A stretch of DNA of 64,000 nucleotides. Source: Brachionus plicatilis. Its lineage: Eukaryota; Rotifera; Eurotatoria; Ploima; Brachionidae. The notes below the pieces were generated by a model, which did not search any database, had not been told where the DNA came from, and saw nothing but the letters and a program-made list of their open reading frames with translations. The stretch spans positions 210,828-274,827 of the forward strand of contig QEOQ01000435.1 of NCBI GenBank assembly GCA_010279815.1. The letters run 5' to 3'. Shown one piece after another: positions 51,801 through 64,000 of this stretch. Position 1 is the first letter of the stretch, and every line of letters begins with the position of its first letter. A program made the position numbers and the translations under genes.

Positions 51801-54637
51801 ATTGAATATTGCGCAAATTTAAGTTCAATGAAGTATATCTTCAATTATGTGTGCAAAGGAAATGATCGAGTTAATGTTCAAATGCACGGTAATAACAATA
51901 ACATGCCGTTTGCTAACCGTGGAGTTACACGCCAGGAAATGGATGAAATCAACCTTAATCAAAGTGCACATGGCGATGTTGGTGACATGCCAGTTGTCGA
52001 AGAAAATGACAACTATGATGTGCAGATTAATCGCCCTGATGAAGCCGATAATGATGTTGAAGAAGAACAAGATGCCGATCAACCAAGAAGTAGTAATCAA
52101 GTGGTATATGATGAGATAAGGACTTACGAACGGAAACGTTATGTGAGTTCAATTGAGGCGTTTGATAAAATAATTGGATTCAAACGTCACTATATATCTC
52201 ACACGATTGTTCACTTGATTATACACTTGGAAAATCGGCAAAATGTAATATTCAACAGGAACAATGTTGTCCGGATTGCTGGTGATGGAGCTCCACGCAC
52301 TAAGCTGACAGATTTTTTCGAATTAAATATTCGAGATAAATCTGTCAATGGCCTGCTATACAAAGACATTGTTCATCGTTATCGGTATGACAAAAATATT
52401 CGACGCTGGATTGAACGTGTTCAGCTGGGAGAAGGCAATCGGGTTATTGGTCGGATCCCGTTTATACATCCTTCCAACCGTGAGCTATTTCATTTGAAAC
52501 TTTTGTTGCTGCACGTTCGTGGACCAACTTCTTATGAGTTCTTGAAGACTGTGGATGGTGTAGTTTATACAACTTTTGAAGAAGCTGCCCGTGCCCGGAA
52601 CTTGGTCGAAATCGACCATCAATGGTTCACAATGATGGAGGAGATTTGTCGAGCCGAGCTTCCATATCAGATAAGGTTAAAGAAAACTTTAAGTTTAAAT
52701 AATTTTTAAATTTAATTATTTTAATGTTAAAGATTTTTGTTTGTCACATTGTTGTATCACAACAATCCAGCATTCCCAAATGCTATGGAATTGTGGGAAG
52801 CATTCAAAGATCCGATGAGTGAGGACTATCGCCATGAAGAAGACGATGCTAAATACCATAAGGCACTTGGTGTATGCTTTAATTTAATTGATTTTTAAAA
52901 CATGTAATTTATGCATTTGCTTTTAGCATATAAGACATGTTTTAGAAACTTTTGGAAAGACGCTTGAAGACTATAATTTGCCCATTCCTGATGATCGTGG
53001 GCTACAATGGCGTAGCAGAGATATGCCACGGAATCAAGGCGAATTGTCGGTTGTGCAGCATTCTGAATTGGCTATTAACATGGCAAGTACGCTCAATATT
53101 CAACAAAGGGTAAAATTAATTAAAAATTTGAGTTGTATTTAGTGTTATACTCTTTTAAATTTAGACTGTGATTGATAGAATATTAGAAGCAGTCAATAGT
53201 CTTGATTCGGATGCAAATAAAAGTTTTTTCTTGGATGGTCCTGGCGGCACAGGAAAAACCAATGTTATAAATGTAACTTTTTAAACTATTTAATTAATCT
53301 ATTATTGATTAATTAATTAAATTTTGAAGTATTTATATCATCGTCTTCGTCAGGACAACATGTCAACGATAGCAACTGCCTTTACTGGTATTGCTGCTTC
53401 GCTGTTGATAGGAGGTGGAAGAACTTTGCATTCGCGGTTTAAAATTCCCATTCCAACAACTTTGGGAGTTGTTAGCAAAATCGCAGTTCATTCAGAGCAA
53501 GCTCAAGAATTGCGGGAATGTCATCTGTTTGTGGTGGACGAAGCATCAATGGTGTCAAGAGCGATGCTTGAGTGTGTGGATCGTTTGCTCAGGGACATAA
53601 TGCAAAAGCCTAATGTTCCATTTGGTGGCAAAGTTATGCTACTGACTGGGGACTTTCGGCAATGTTGTCCGGTGTCGGACAATGAAAATATTGAAGCGGG
53701 CATTTCAATGTGTTTGAAAAAATCATTATTATGGCCGCAATTCAATAAGTTGGAGTTGACTGAAAATGTGAGAGCTGATGCAAATGAGCATGATTTCAAG
53801 AACTGGTTGATGGAAATTGGCAATGGAAATAGTCGCATATATGATGGTGAATATATGATTCGACTTCCTGATCGTGTTGTTTGTCAAACGAACATTGTCG
53901 ATCAAGTATTTGGCGATGGTCCCCTTGATTTGTTGGAACAAGATAGATTAAACAATGCTATCTTGTGTCCAACTAACCGAGACTCTCTTGAAATTAATGA
54001 AGTAATTTTAGAGAGGCTTCAGGGTGACAATCACGAATATGTGTCGTCAACCAGTATTCTTGATCGGGAAACAGGCATGGTATCGGACACCGACGACTAT
54101 CCCATTGAACTGGCATACAGGCTGACACCAAATTCGTTTCCTCCACATTGTTTAAACATCAAGGTGGGATCAATTGTTATGTTGCTAAAAAATTGGTCGG
54201 TAGCGTTTGGCTTGTGCAATGGTACTCGAATGCGAGTCATGCAATGCAATCAGAACAGTGTCAAATGTTCTGTGTTGTCAGGACCGCAGGCAGGAAACGA
54301 GTTTGTATTTTGTCGGACAGAATTTAGATCGAATCAGAAAGATGCTGGTGTTTGGATAAAGCGGACACAATTTCCGTTTCGTTTGTCATTTGCAATGACC
54401 ATCAACAAATCGCAGGGGCAAACATTTAATCGTGTTGGCTTACTTCTCCGAACGCCTGTGTTTTCTCATGGTCAATTATATGTGGCTGCTTCTCGAGTGC
54501 GCAATTATGGTTCATTGTGTATAATGGTAGACACTCATCAATATGGGGCAAACCGTCAAGGAACTCTTCAATTTCAGAAGGATGATAGAGGCGTCTATAC
54601 AAAGAACGTTGTTTTTAAAGAAATTTTAAATTTGTAA
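48851..54637 (+). CDS. Helitron Rep-helicase protein (8 exons, 1,803 aa, apparently intact)
   Basis: Exons: 48851-48860, 48910-49062, 49113-49313, 49366-52675, 52733-52871, 52927-53109, 53165-53272, 53330-54637. All introns are GT-AG and 49-57 bp, and the spliced length is divisible by three with no internal stop. An AT-hook-like KRKRGRPLGS lies near the start of exon 4. The Helitron N-terminal/Rep region has YFITFTSNPRWPE, the HUH motif LPHDHMLIW (~51427) and the tyrosine block MKYIFNYVCKG (~51830). Exons 5-8 form a Pif1-type helicase: Walker A GPGGTGKT (~53236), Walker B VVDEASM (~53531), LLTGDFRQ, and a C-terminal INKSQGQTFNRVG and YVAASRVR. The protein nicks and unwinds DNA for rolling-circle transposition. 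The first tiny exon and exon 2 boundaries are the least certain. Confidence 0.85.
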
Positions 54638-55929
54638 TTTTTGTTTTTTTGTTTGTTTTATTTTGTAAATATTTTTTATTATTTTTTGTTATTTAATTTA
54701 ATTTATTTATAATAAACCTTTAAGCAATATAAATAATTCTTTTTCTTTCAATTTTTTTGTTAGGGATCAGTACAGGGTATGTTTCCGCATTAGACGGAAA
54801 CTTACTTCCTGTTAAATTTTTGAAATTTTGTTAACTATGCAATTTTTTCATGTTAATGTGAGAGTAATTTTTATCAACGCTTAAGATCATTTGAAACAAA
54901 ATGGTACAGCAAAAAATTCGAGAAATTTTTCAAAAAACTTTGTCATATATTTACCAAAAATAAACTTTTTAAATTTAAGAATGAGAGTAATTTTTCTGGA
55001 CTTTTTGGACGTGGAAGCACCAAATGGTATAGCAAAATAATCACAAAATAAGTTTAATTAACTTAGTCTTTTTTTTCCTAGCAAAAATCTATTTAAAAAT
55101 GTGTGTTTTTAAAATTTGTGAAAACGGGGTCCGGGGCGGAGCCCTGGTTTAGGGTTCCGGGATTGCAGTAAGTTAGAGAACTATTAGTAAAACCTACTTA
55201 ATTACTGATTTTAAAAGACAATTTTTCTATTTAATAATAAAAATGCACGGTTCGAGCCTATTAAATATTGTTTTTAGTAAAGTCAAGAAAAAACAGGGAG
55301 CGTTAAATAATTAGAAACGAATGGAATGTTTATTTTAACTAACTAAGTCTTTTTTTTCTTAGCAAAAATCTATTTAAAAATGGGTGTTTTTGTTATATAT
55401 GAAAACGGGGTCCGGGGCGGAGCCCTGGTTTAGGGTTCCGGGATTGCAGTAAGCTAGAGAACTATTAGTAAAACCTACTTAATTACTGATTTTAAAAGAC
55501 AATTTATCTATTTAGTAATATTGAGTAAAGCTATGAAAAAAAACGGAAGACGTTAGACTATAAATTTTTATGAAAGGAAAATATAATTTTTGACTTAAGT
55601 GATGATTGATTGTAAAAAATAAATATTTTATGTAAAGTGAGCTAAATAAATACTATTTTTTATGTTTGAGAAAAAAATAATCCACAGTTTGTGCCAATTA
55701 AATATGCAATTAAGTAAAGTTTGAAAAAACAGTGATAGGAAGAGTTGTAATCTAATTGATTATAAATTACATACGCGTTTCAATTTATTAATTCTAATTT
55801 TAATTTTGATAAAAATTTGAGAGAGAGTGGAGGGGAATGAGAGTCAGATCGACGCTAGGCCGGGCTTAAAATCGTAAAGATTTTATAAAAAAATATGCCG
55901 ATATAGTTAAAAAGTCCGAAATTTGCTAG
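54638..55929. repeat. 3' flank of Helitron with 281-bp direct repeat
   Basis: Two copies of a unit (about 55060-55240 and 55340-55520, offset 281 bp) contain the GC-rich motif ggggtccggggcggagccct followed by 'ggtttagggttccgggattgc'. 54787-54813 may mark the end of the autonomous Helitron. The stretch ends in gctag at 55929, like the type A 3' ends. No gene is seen. Confidence 0.6.
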
Positions 55930-58900
55930 TCTACCAATATATAATCCTCAAATTTTAAACTTTGTGGTCACCTTTTTGCCAAAAAAAAATACTTTCAATG
56001 TCTTTTCTAGGAGAACTAAGTGTCAGCTACTCAAAAATGGTGCCATATATGAACGGCGTTCTTCGCTTAAGCCTGTGGGCGGGGTTCAAAGTTTGGAATG
56101 TCAAAATTTAGAATTCGTTAACTCTCTTATTTTTTGGACTTTTTGGGGGTAATCGAGGGTGGGGATTCTGAATTCAATGTCTGTTTTGGGAAAAAAGCGG
56201 TGACATGGGCGTGGCACTCGATTTTTTGTTTACATTTCGGGTTTTTTGGGGATTCTGAGAGATTGGGGCGATTTTTGGAAATTTTAACTCCTGAATCTTT
56301 TTAATTAGGTGATTTTGAGTCTAGAAAGTCAAAAGAATGTTAACGGCGTTCTTCGCCTAAGGCTGTGCGGAGTTATTAAGGAATTAATTGAATTATTAAT
56401 AAAGTTAAAAATGACCGGTCAATTGAAGAAAATTAAAATAATTGCCGTTCTTTTCGGCAAATTAGGCGGCCCACTGAATAAAGTGCCGGTCCAAAATAAA
56501 AAATTTGCCGTTCCTTTTCCAAAAAGTGCCGTTCCCGTCCAATAATTGCCGTTCCAGCGGGTCAATTATGCGGCCCAGAGTTTTAATTTTAGTTTTTTAA
56601 CAAATTTTTCAAGAAAGAGTTTTTCAAATTCAAAAAAATGGCGGGAAAAAAATTTTCGCAATAATTTAAAAAAAGGCGCCAAATTCAAAAAAAAATTAAT
56701 TATTTGTAATAAAAAAGAATCAAAATAGCAAATTCTTTTAAAATACTTTAAAAACACTATAAATTTTTCCCCCCCAATTGGAATGTGATATCCAGGTTAA
56801 AAAAGGACGTGTTTTAAAATTCGAAAAAATGGCGCGAAATTTAAATTTTTAAAATCTAAAAAAAAGCGCCAAATCAAAAATATTTATAATTTTGAAATAA
56901 AATGGCGCCAAAATCGAAAATTCTTTTAAAAAACTTTAAAAAATGTAAAAATTTTTCGCCCCCCCATTAAATTGTGATTTCCATGTAAAAAAAGGACGTG
57001 GTTTATAATTAAAAAAATTGCCGTTCTTTTCGGGAAATTAGGCAGCCCAGTGAATAAAGTGCCGGTCCAAAATAAAAAATTTGCCGTTCCTTCACAAAAA
57101 AGTGCCGTTCCCGTCCAATAATTGCCGTTCCAGCGGGTCAATTAGGCGGCCCAGAGTTTTAATTTTCCTTTTCAAGCAAATTTTTCAAGAAATTCTTATT
57201 TAAATTCATAAAAATGGCGGCAAAAAAATTTTTCGCAATAATTTAAATAAAGGCGCAAAATTCAAAAAATAATTAAAATTTGAAATAAAATAGTGCCAAA
57301 ATAGAAAATTCTTTTAAAAAACTTTAAAAAATGTAAAAATTTCCCCCCCCCCCAATTGAACTGTGATTTCCGGGTTAAAAAAGGACTCGGTTTAAAATTC
57401 AAAAAATGGCGCGAAATTTAAATTTTTTAAATCTAAAAAAAAGGCGCCAAATTCAAAAATATTTTTCAATTTTGAAATAAAATGGCGCCAATATTTAAAA
57501 TTTACTAGAAATACTTAAAAAACAGTAAAAAATTTTTTCCCCCAATTAAACTGTGATTTCCTGATTAAAAAAGACATGTTGCGTTTAAAAAGGACGTTAA
57601 TTATAGCACACTGGGCATTTATCTAAAAATTGTAATTTAAATTTAAAAAAATGGCGCGAAATTAAAATTTTTATAATTTAAAAAAATAAATTAGCCAATA
57701 TTTAAATTTATTAGAAAACGGTGAAAAAATTTTTCGTACCCCCATTGAATTACCCGTTCAAGAGAATTTAATTTAGTTTTAAAGCAATTTTAAAAGCATT
57801 TTTTATTTAAATTCAAAAAAATGGCGGGAAATAAAATTTTTGGCAATTATTAAAAAAAATGGCGCCAAATTCAAAAACAATTTTAAATTTTGAAATAAAA
57901 TAGCGTGAATATTTTAAATTTACTAGAAATACTTAAAAAAAAGCAAAAAATTTCTTCCCCGACATTGAATTTGCCGTTCCAGGTTAAAAAAATGATGTGG
58001 TTCTATTTAATAGCACTAAAATAATTTCCAAAATTTTTTCCCCCCCATTGAACTGTGATTTCCAGGTCAAAAAAGGACGTGTCTATTATAAAATGACGTG
58101 TCTGTAATAAAAAGTCGTGTTACTCTATAATAGGCACTCAAATAACTTCAAAAATTTTTCCCCCACATTGAACTGTGATTTCCAGGTCAAAAAAGGACGT
58201 GTCTATTATAAAATGACGTGTCTGTTATAAAAAGTCGTGTTACTCTATAAAAGGCACTCAAATAACTTCAAAAATTTTTCCCCCCCATTGAACTGTGATT
58301 TCCAGGTCAAAAAAGGACGTGTCTATTATAAAATGACGTGTCTGTTATAAAAAGTCGTGTTACTCTATAAAAGGCACTCAAATAACTTCAAAAATTTTTC
58401 CCCCCGCATTAAACTGTGATTTCCGAGTTAAAATGGGACGTCATGCATCATATTAAGACGTCAGGGGTCATAATTTAACACCCTGAGTCATAATTAGACG
58501 CTATAAGTCATATTTAGACGCTTAGATTCATAATTAGACGCTAAGATTCAAAATTAGACGCTTAGATTCAAAATTAGACGGTATGAGTCATATTTAGACG
58601 CTTAGATTCAAAATTAGACGCTTAGATTCAAAATTAGACGCCTAGATTCAAAATTAGACGCTTAGATTAAAAATTAGACGCTTAGATTCAAAATTAGACG
58701 CTTAGATTAAAAATTAGACGCTTAGAGTCATAATTAGACGCTATGTGTCAAAAAAAGACGCTTTAAGTAATAAATAGACGCTATAAGTCATAATTAGACG
58801 CTATGAGTCATAAATAGACGCTTTAAGTCAAAATTAGACGCTTAAATTCAAAATTAGATGCTATGAGTCATAAATTGACTCTATAAGTCATATTTAGAAG

Positions 58901-60152
58901 CTATGAGTCAAAATTAGACGCTTAGATTCAAAATTAGACGCTTAGATTCAAAATTAGACGCTTAGATTCAAAATTAAACGCTTTGAGCCTTTTTTAGACG
59001 CTTTGAGTCATAATTAGACGCTTAGATTTAAAATTAGACGCTATGGGTCAAAATTAGACGCTTAGATTCAAAATTAGACGCTATGAGTCCTAAATAGACG
59101 CTATAAGTCATATTTAGACGCTATGAGTCAAAATTAGACGTTTAGATTCAAAATTAGACGCTTAGATTCAAAATTAGACGCTAAGATTCAAAATTAGACG
59201 CCTCGATTCAAAATTAGACGCGATGAGTCATAAATAGACGCTTTAAGTCAAAATTAGACGCTTAGATTCAAAATTAGACGCTATGAGTCATAAATTGACT
59301 CTATAAGTCATATTTAGACGCTATGAGTCAAAATTAGACGCTTAGATTCAAAATTAGACGCTATGAGTCATAAATAGACGCTATTAGTCATATTTAGACC
59401 CTATAAGTCAAAATTAGACGCTTAGATTCAAAATTAGACGCTATGGGTCATAAATAGACGCTATGAGTCATAAATAGACGCTATAAGTCAAAATTAGACG
59501 CTATGAGTCATATTTAGACGCTATGAGTCAAAATTAGACGCTTAGATTCAAAATTAGACGCTATGAGTCATAAATAGACGCTATAAGTCATATTTAGACG
59601 CTATAAGTCAAAATTAGACGCTTATATTCAAAATTAGACGCTATGAGTCATAAATAGACGCTTAGAGTGATAATTAGACGCTATGAGTCAAAATTAGACG
59701 CTTAGATTCAAAATTAGACGCTATGAGTCATAAATAGACGCTATAAGTCATAAATAGACGCTATGAGTCAAAATTAGACGCTATGAGTCATAATTAGACG
59801 CTATGAGTAATAATTAGACGCTTAAAGTCCTAATAGGACACTATAAGTCAAAAAAGGACACTATTAGTAATAATTAGACGCTTTAAGTCCAGATAGGACA
59901 CTATAAGTCATAAAAGGACACTCTAAATCATAATAGGACGCTATGGGTCATACAAACAGTGTACGGTTGAGTTTAGAATCATAAAAAGGAAAAGCGTTGG
60001 GTTAAAAGTCCCCCTATACTCCATAGAATACGACAAAAAACGCGAGAGTCAGCGGGGGGGGAAGGAGGGTGAAAAAGAGAGCTAGGCCCCGCATAAAATC
60101 GCGAGATTTTAGGAAAAATGTGGGGTCGTGAGGGTCGAGTGGCGCTTGCTAG
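55930..60152 (+). mobile_element. Non-autonomous Helitron, type A, expanded copy
   Basis: TC start (TCTACCAATATATAATCC), CTAG end at 60149-60152, and the hairpin TAAAATC-GCGA-GATTTTA at 60094-60111. Same internal order as 40270-42850 but longer because of extra gccgttcc/ggcggg blocks, a 120-bp tandem repeat (three units, about 58030-58400) and a much larger 20-bp minisatellite. Confidence 0.82.
58440..59950. repeat. 20-bp minisatellite, about 75 units
   Basis: 'ttagacgc' recurs every 20 bp with almost no change of period for 1.5 kb. Two main variants alternate: cttagattcaaaa and ctatgagtcataa/aaa. The first unit of each line in the sequence keeps phase, showing how strict the 20-bp length is. 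Near the end it changes to the ggacac variants. Confidence 0.95.
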
Positions 60153-62669
60153 TCCTACTATATAATCCCCACTTTTTCATGTCACTCTTTCTGTGTGTCG
60201 ATTTTTGCCGTTAAAAAATTCTTTTAACGTCTTTTCTGGGAGAACAAAGTGTCAGCTACTCAAAAATGGTGCCATATGTGAACGGCGTTCTTTGCTTAAG
60301 CCTGTGGGCGGGGTTCAAAGTTTGGAATGTTGAATTTTAGAATTCGTTGACTTTCTAATTTTTTCGGCTTTTTGGGGGTAAAAGAGGGTGGGGATTCTGA
60401 ATTTAATGTTAGATTTGGGAAAAAAGCGGTGACATGGGCGTGGCAATCGATTTTTTAAGTTCAATTCGGGTTTTTGGGGGATTCTCAGAGATTGGGGCGA
60501 TTTTAGGAAATTTAAACTCCTGAATCTTTTTAATTAGGTGAAATTAAGTCTAGAAAGTTGAAAGAATGTTAACGGCGTTCTTCGCCTAAGGCTGTGCGCA
60601 GTTATTAAGGATTTAATTAAATTATTAATAAAGTTATAAAAGACCGATCAAATGATAAAAATTAAAAAAACTGCCGTTCTTTTCGGGAAATTAGGCGGCC
60701 CAGTGAATAAAGTGCCGGTCCAAAATAAAAAAATTGCCGTTCCTTCACAAAAAAGTGCCGTTCCCGTCCAATAATTGCCGTTCCAGGGGATCAACTAGGC
60801 GGCCCAGGGTTTTAATTTTTGTTTTTTAACAAATTTTTCAAGAAAGAGTTTTTCAAATTCAAAAAAATGGCGGGAAATAATAATTTTAAAAAAATATAAA
60901 AAAAAGGCGCCAAATTCAAAAATATTTATAAATTTGAAAAAAAATAGCGCCAAAATTTAAAATTAATAAAAAATACTTAAGAAACAGTGAATATTTTTCC
61001 CCCCCGTTAAAATGTGATTTCCAGGTTAAAAAAGGACGTTTCTATTATAAAAAGACGCGTCGAGTTAAAAACTTTAAAAATTGTAATAAAAGACCGGTCA
61101 AATAATAAAAATAAAAAAAATTGCCGTTCTTTTCGGGAAATTAGGCGGCCCACTGATTAAAGTGCCGGTCCAAAATAAGAAAATTGCCGTTCCAATAGTA
61201 AAAAGTGTCGTTCACGTCCAATAATTACCGTTCCAGAGGGTCAATTAGGCGGCCCAGAGTTTTAATTTTAGTTTTCTAACAAATTTTTCAAGAAATTGTA
61301 ATTTAAATTCAGAAAAATGGCGTGAGAATAAAATTTTAAAAATTGAGAAAAAAAGGCACTAATATTAGACTTAAAATTTTTTCCCGACCATTTTACTGTG
61401 ATTTCAAGGTTAAAAATAAAAGCTTTTTTCCTAAAAATTCAAAAAAATGGCGCGAAATTAAGTTTTTAAAATTTATGAAAATTAAGGCGCCAAATTCAAA
61501 AATATTTTTTAAATTTGAAAAATATAGCAAAAATATTTAAAATTAATTAAAAATACTTTAACAACTCTAAAAATTTTTCCCCCCATTTAACTATGATTTC
61601 CAAGTTAAAAAAGGACGTGATTCTAATATTAGCACTCAGATAATTATTCAAATATCAAAATCTAAAATACTCATATATTTACAAAATTTTTCCCCGCCAC
61701 ATTTAACTGTGATTTCCAGGTTTAAAAAAAGACGTGTCTCATTATAAAATGAAGTGTATCTCTATAATTGGCACTTAACTAATTTCCAAAATTTTTTCCC
61801 CTATTAACTTGCCGTTCCAGGTTAAAAAAAGGACGTGGTTATTATTAGCAGTTTAATTAATCCTAAATTTTCCCCCCCATTGAGCTGTGATATCCAGGCT
61901 AAAAAAGGACATGGTTCTCTATTATTGGCACTCAAATATTTACCAAATTTTCCCCCCCCTTTAAAATGTGATTTCCTGGTTACAAAACGATTTTAATAAG
62001 ACATGACGCGTTACAAAAGGATCTTTGAGTCATAAAAAAACACTATAAGTCATAATAGGGCACAATAAGTCATAAAAGGACACTCTAAATTAAAATAGGA
62101 CGCTTTAAGTCATTAAAGGACGCTATAAGTCATAAAAGGACACTCTAAATTAAAATAGGACACTTTAAATCATAAAAGGACGCTATAAGTCATAATAGAA
62201 CGCTATAAATCATAATAGGACACTATATGTCATAAAAGGACACTCTAAATTAAAATAGGACGCTTTAAGTCATAAAAGGACACTATAAGTCATAAAAGGA
62301 CACTCTAAATTAAAATAGGACACTTTAAATCATAAAAGGACGCTATAAGTCATAATAGAACGCTATAAATCATAATAGGACACTATATGTAATAAAAGGA
62401 CACTATAAGTTGTAAAATGACACTATAAAACATAAAAGGACACTCTAAATCATAATTGGACGCTATGGGTCATACAAACAGTTAACGAGAGGGTTTAGAA
62501 CCATAAAAAGGAAAAGCGTTGGGTTTCAAGTCCCCATTATTCCATAAAATAGGACAAAAAAGCGCGAGAGTCAGCGGGGGGGAAGGAGGGTGTAAAAGAG
62601 AGCTAGGCCCCGCATAAAATCGCGAGATTTTAGGAAAAAAGTGGGGTCGTGAGGGTCGCGTGGCGCTTG
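60153..62669 (+). mobile_element. Non-autonomous Helitron copy, type A
   Basis: It begins TCCTACTATATAATCC directly after the CTAG of the preceding copy, has the hairpin at 62615-62632 and ends gcgcttg (terminal CTAG lost) where a type B copy begins. It holds a 20-bp minisatellite at 62030-62470. Confidence 0.8.
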
Positions 62670-64000
62670 TCTACTTATATATAAATCACAAAATTTCAAG
62701 TTTGTCCAAAATTTCGCCCAAAAAATTATTTCTTGGGCTCATTTTGTAGCTTTTGGCGCGCTGATTTCAAAAATCCGGTCAAACCTCTATGTCGGTGCTC
62801 GGCAAGCCTTGTGGGCGTGTCACAAGCTGAAACGATTTGATTGGTCGAAATTTTCAACATGGTTTTTTTGAACTTTTTAAATTTTTTTTGAGTTTAAAAT
62901 AAAAAACGCAGCCAACATATACACTTTGTTTTGGCTGAAAAGCCGTGACATGGGCGTGGCGCTAACCTAAACATTCTATTGGTCCAAAATTCAACACAAT
63001 TTTTTTGACCTTATGAGGGTGTTTTTAGGGTCAAAAAAGTGTGCTGATCACGAATATCGAGTTTGTTTTGGCGAAATGCCGAGACATGGGCGTGTCACCT
63101 AATCGACAAATCCTATTGGTCCAAAATTTCAACACAATTTTTTTGACCTTATGAGGGTGTTTTTGGGGTAAAAAATGTGTGCTGATCATGAATATGAAGT
63201 TTGTTTAGGACGAAATGTCGAGACATGGGCGTGGCACTATGATTTTTGATGAATTGAGCTAATTTTGCCGTTCCACCTTAACAAATAGCCGTTCCAGTGT
63301 AAAATTTGCCGTTCCGTTAATAAAATTAGGCGGCCCATAAATATATCAGCCGATCCAGTAGGACAAATTTTGATGCACCACTCAAAATTTTGCCGTTCCA
63401 ACTCAATCAATAGCCGTTCCAGTGAAAAATTTGCCGTTCCGTCGAGTTAAATAGGCGGCCACATACTCTGAGAGCCTTTCCAATAAGACAAATTTTGATG
63501 CACCATTCAAATTTTTGCCGATTCATTACGTTAACTGCCGTTCCAGTGAAAAATTGGAAAATTGTTATTAATGAAATTGATGATTGATGAGAAACACATA
63601 ATCGATTAGGAATTAAAGTGCAAGGCAGGAGCCTATTAAATATGGATTTGAGTAAAGCCAGGAAAAATCAGTGAACGGTAAAGTTTAAAAATAATTAGAA
63701 ACGAAATAATAGAGAAACTTTTGATATGAAGAGATTAATGAGTTGTGAGAAAAAATAGCTCGAAAACGAATTTAAATGCACGGTTCGAACCTATTAAATA
63801 TGGATTTGAGTAAAGCCAGGAAAAAACAGTGAACGGTACAGATTAAAAATAATTAGAAACGAAATAATAGAGAAACTTTTGATATGAAGAGATTAATGAG
63901 TTGTGAGAAAAAATAGCTCGAAAACAAATTTAAATGCACGGTTCGAACCTTTTAAATATGGATTTGAGTAAAGCCAGGAAAAAACAGTGAACGGTAGAGA
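62670..64000 (+). mobile_element. Non-autonomous Helitron copy, type B (runs off window)
   Basis: It starts TCTACTTATATATAA and is colinear with 42851-44690, including the 'gacatgggcgtg' motifs, gccgttcc clusters and the 160-bp tandem repeat (63590 onward). Confidence 0.7.

Noticed and set aside
58440..59950. Regular 20-bp repeats as a CRISPR array
   Set aside because: The whole 20-bp unit repeats; there are no unique spacers, and the array lies inside a eukaryotic Helitron.

Overview
The window looks like nuclear DNA of an invertebrate animal. It carries seven very short introns (49-57 bp, GT-AG) in a Helitron gene, an APE-type non-LTR retrotransposon, and Merlin, MULE, hAT, pogo and LTR elements. 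I cannot name the species. Short introns would suit a nematode or another compact invertebrate genome, but nothing here proves it.

Region 1 (1-12.4 kb). A minus-strand gene running off the left edge fuses an unknown N-terminal domain to an MDP-1-type HAD phosphatase (1-930). It is followed by a transposon graveyard: a ~475-bp repeat in tandem at 1.36-2.41 kb and inverted at 10.38-10.74 kb, an RTE-like retrotransposon whose single frame is broken by only two stops (2.63-5.88 kb), FLYWCH/MULE transposase pieces, a Merlin (IS1595-like) transposase relic and a Ulp1 (C48) protease relic. A 148-bp fragment of the MDP-1 gene recurs, inverted, at 10.75-10.90 kb.

Region 2 (12.4-40.27 kb) is the unusual part. 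It is an AT-rich, intronless block of densely packed, often overlapping genes on both strands, most of them damaged by in-frame stops, homopolymer frameshifts and insertions. Recognisable products are a C-terminally anchored membrane protein of possible poxvirus L1/F9-like type, a membrane-anchored phage-tail-collar protein, a LysM protein, an ABHD4/5-like hydrolase, two Nudix proteins (one NUDT9-like), a RING finger inside a WD40 propeller, a KptA/Tpt1 RNA 2'-phosphotransferase and a KDM2-like CXXC zinc finger. The content and layout suggest an old integrated copy of a large double-stranded DNA virus, but no hallmark gene (major capsid, DNA polymerase, packaging ATPase, D5 helicase) is visible, so this is inference. 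The block contains a large palindrome (arms 12409-15227 and 15360-17677, the right arm lacking ~500 bp) and a smaller inverted duplication at 29.5-29.9 kb. A solo LTR, a hAT MITE, a pogo element and a TA-flanked foldback element have each landed inside its genes.

Region 3 (40.27-64 kb) is Helitron and satellite territory. Non-autonomous Helitron copies are joined head to tail at CTAG|TC junctions. They contain 20-bp, 120-bp and 160-bp tandem repeats, and nearby lie 75-bp-class and 396-bp satellites. An apparently intact autonomous Helitron (Rep-Pif1 helicase, 8 exons, 1,803 codons) lies at 48.85-54.64 kb.
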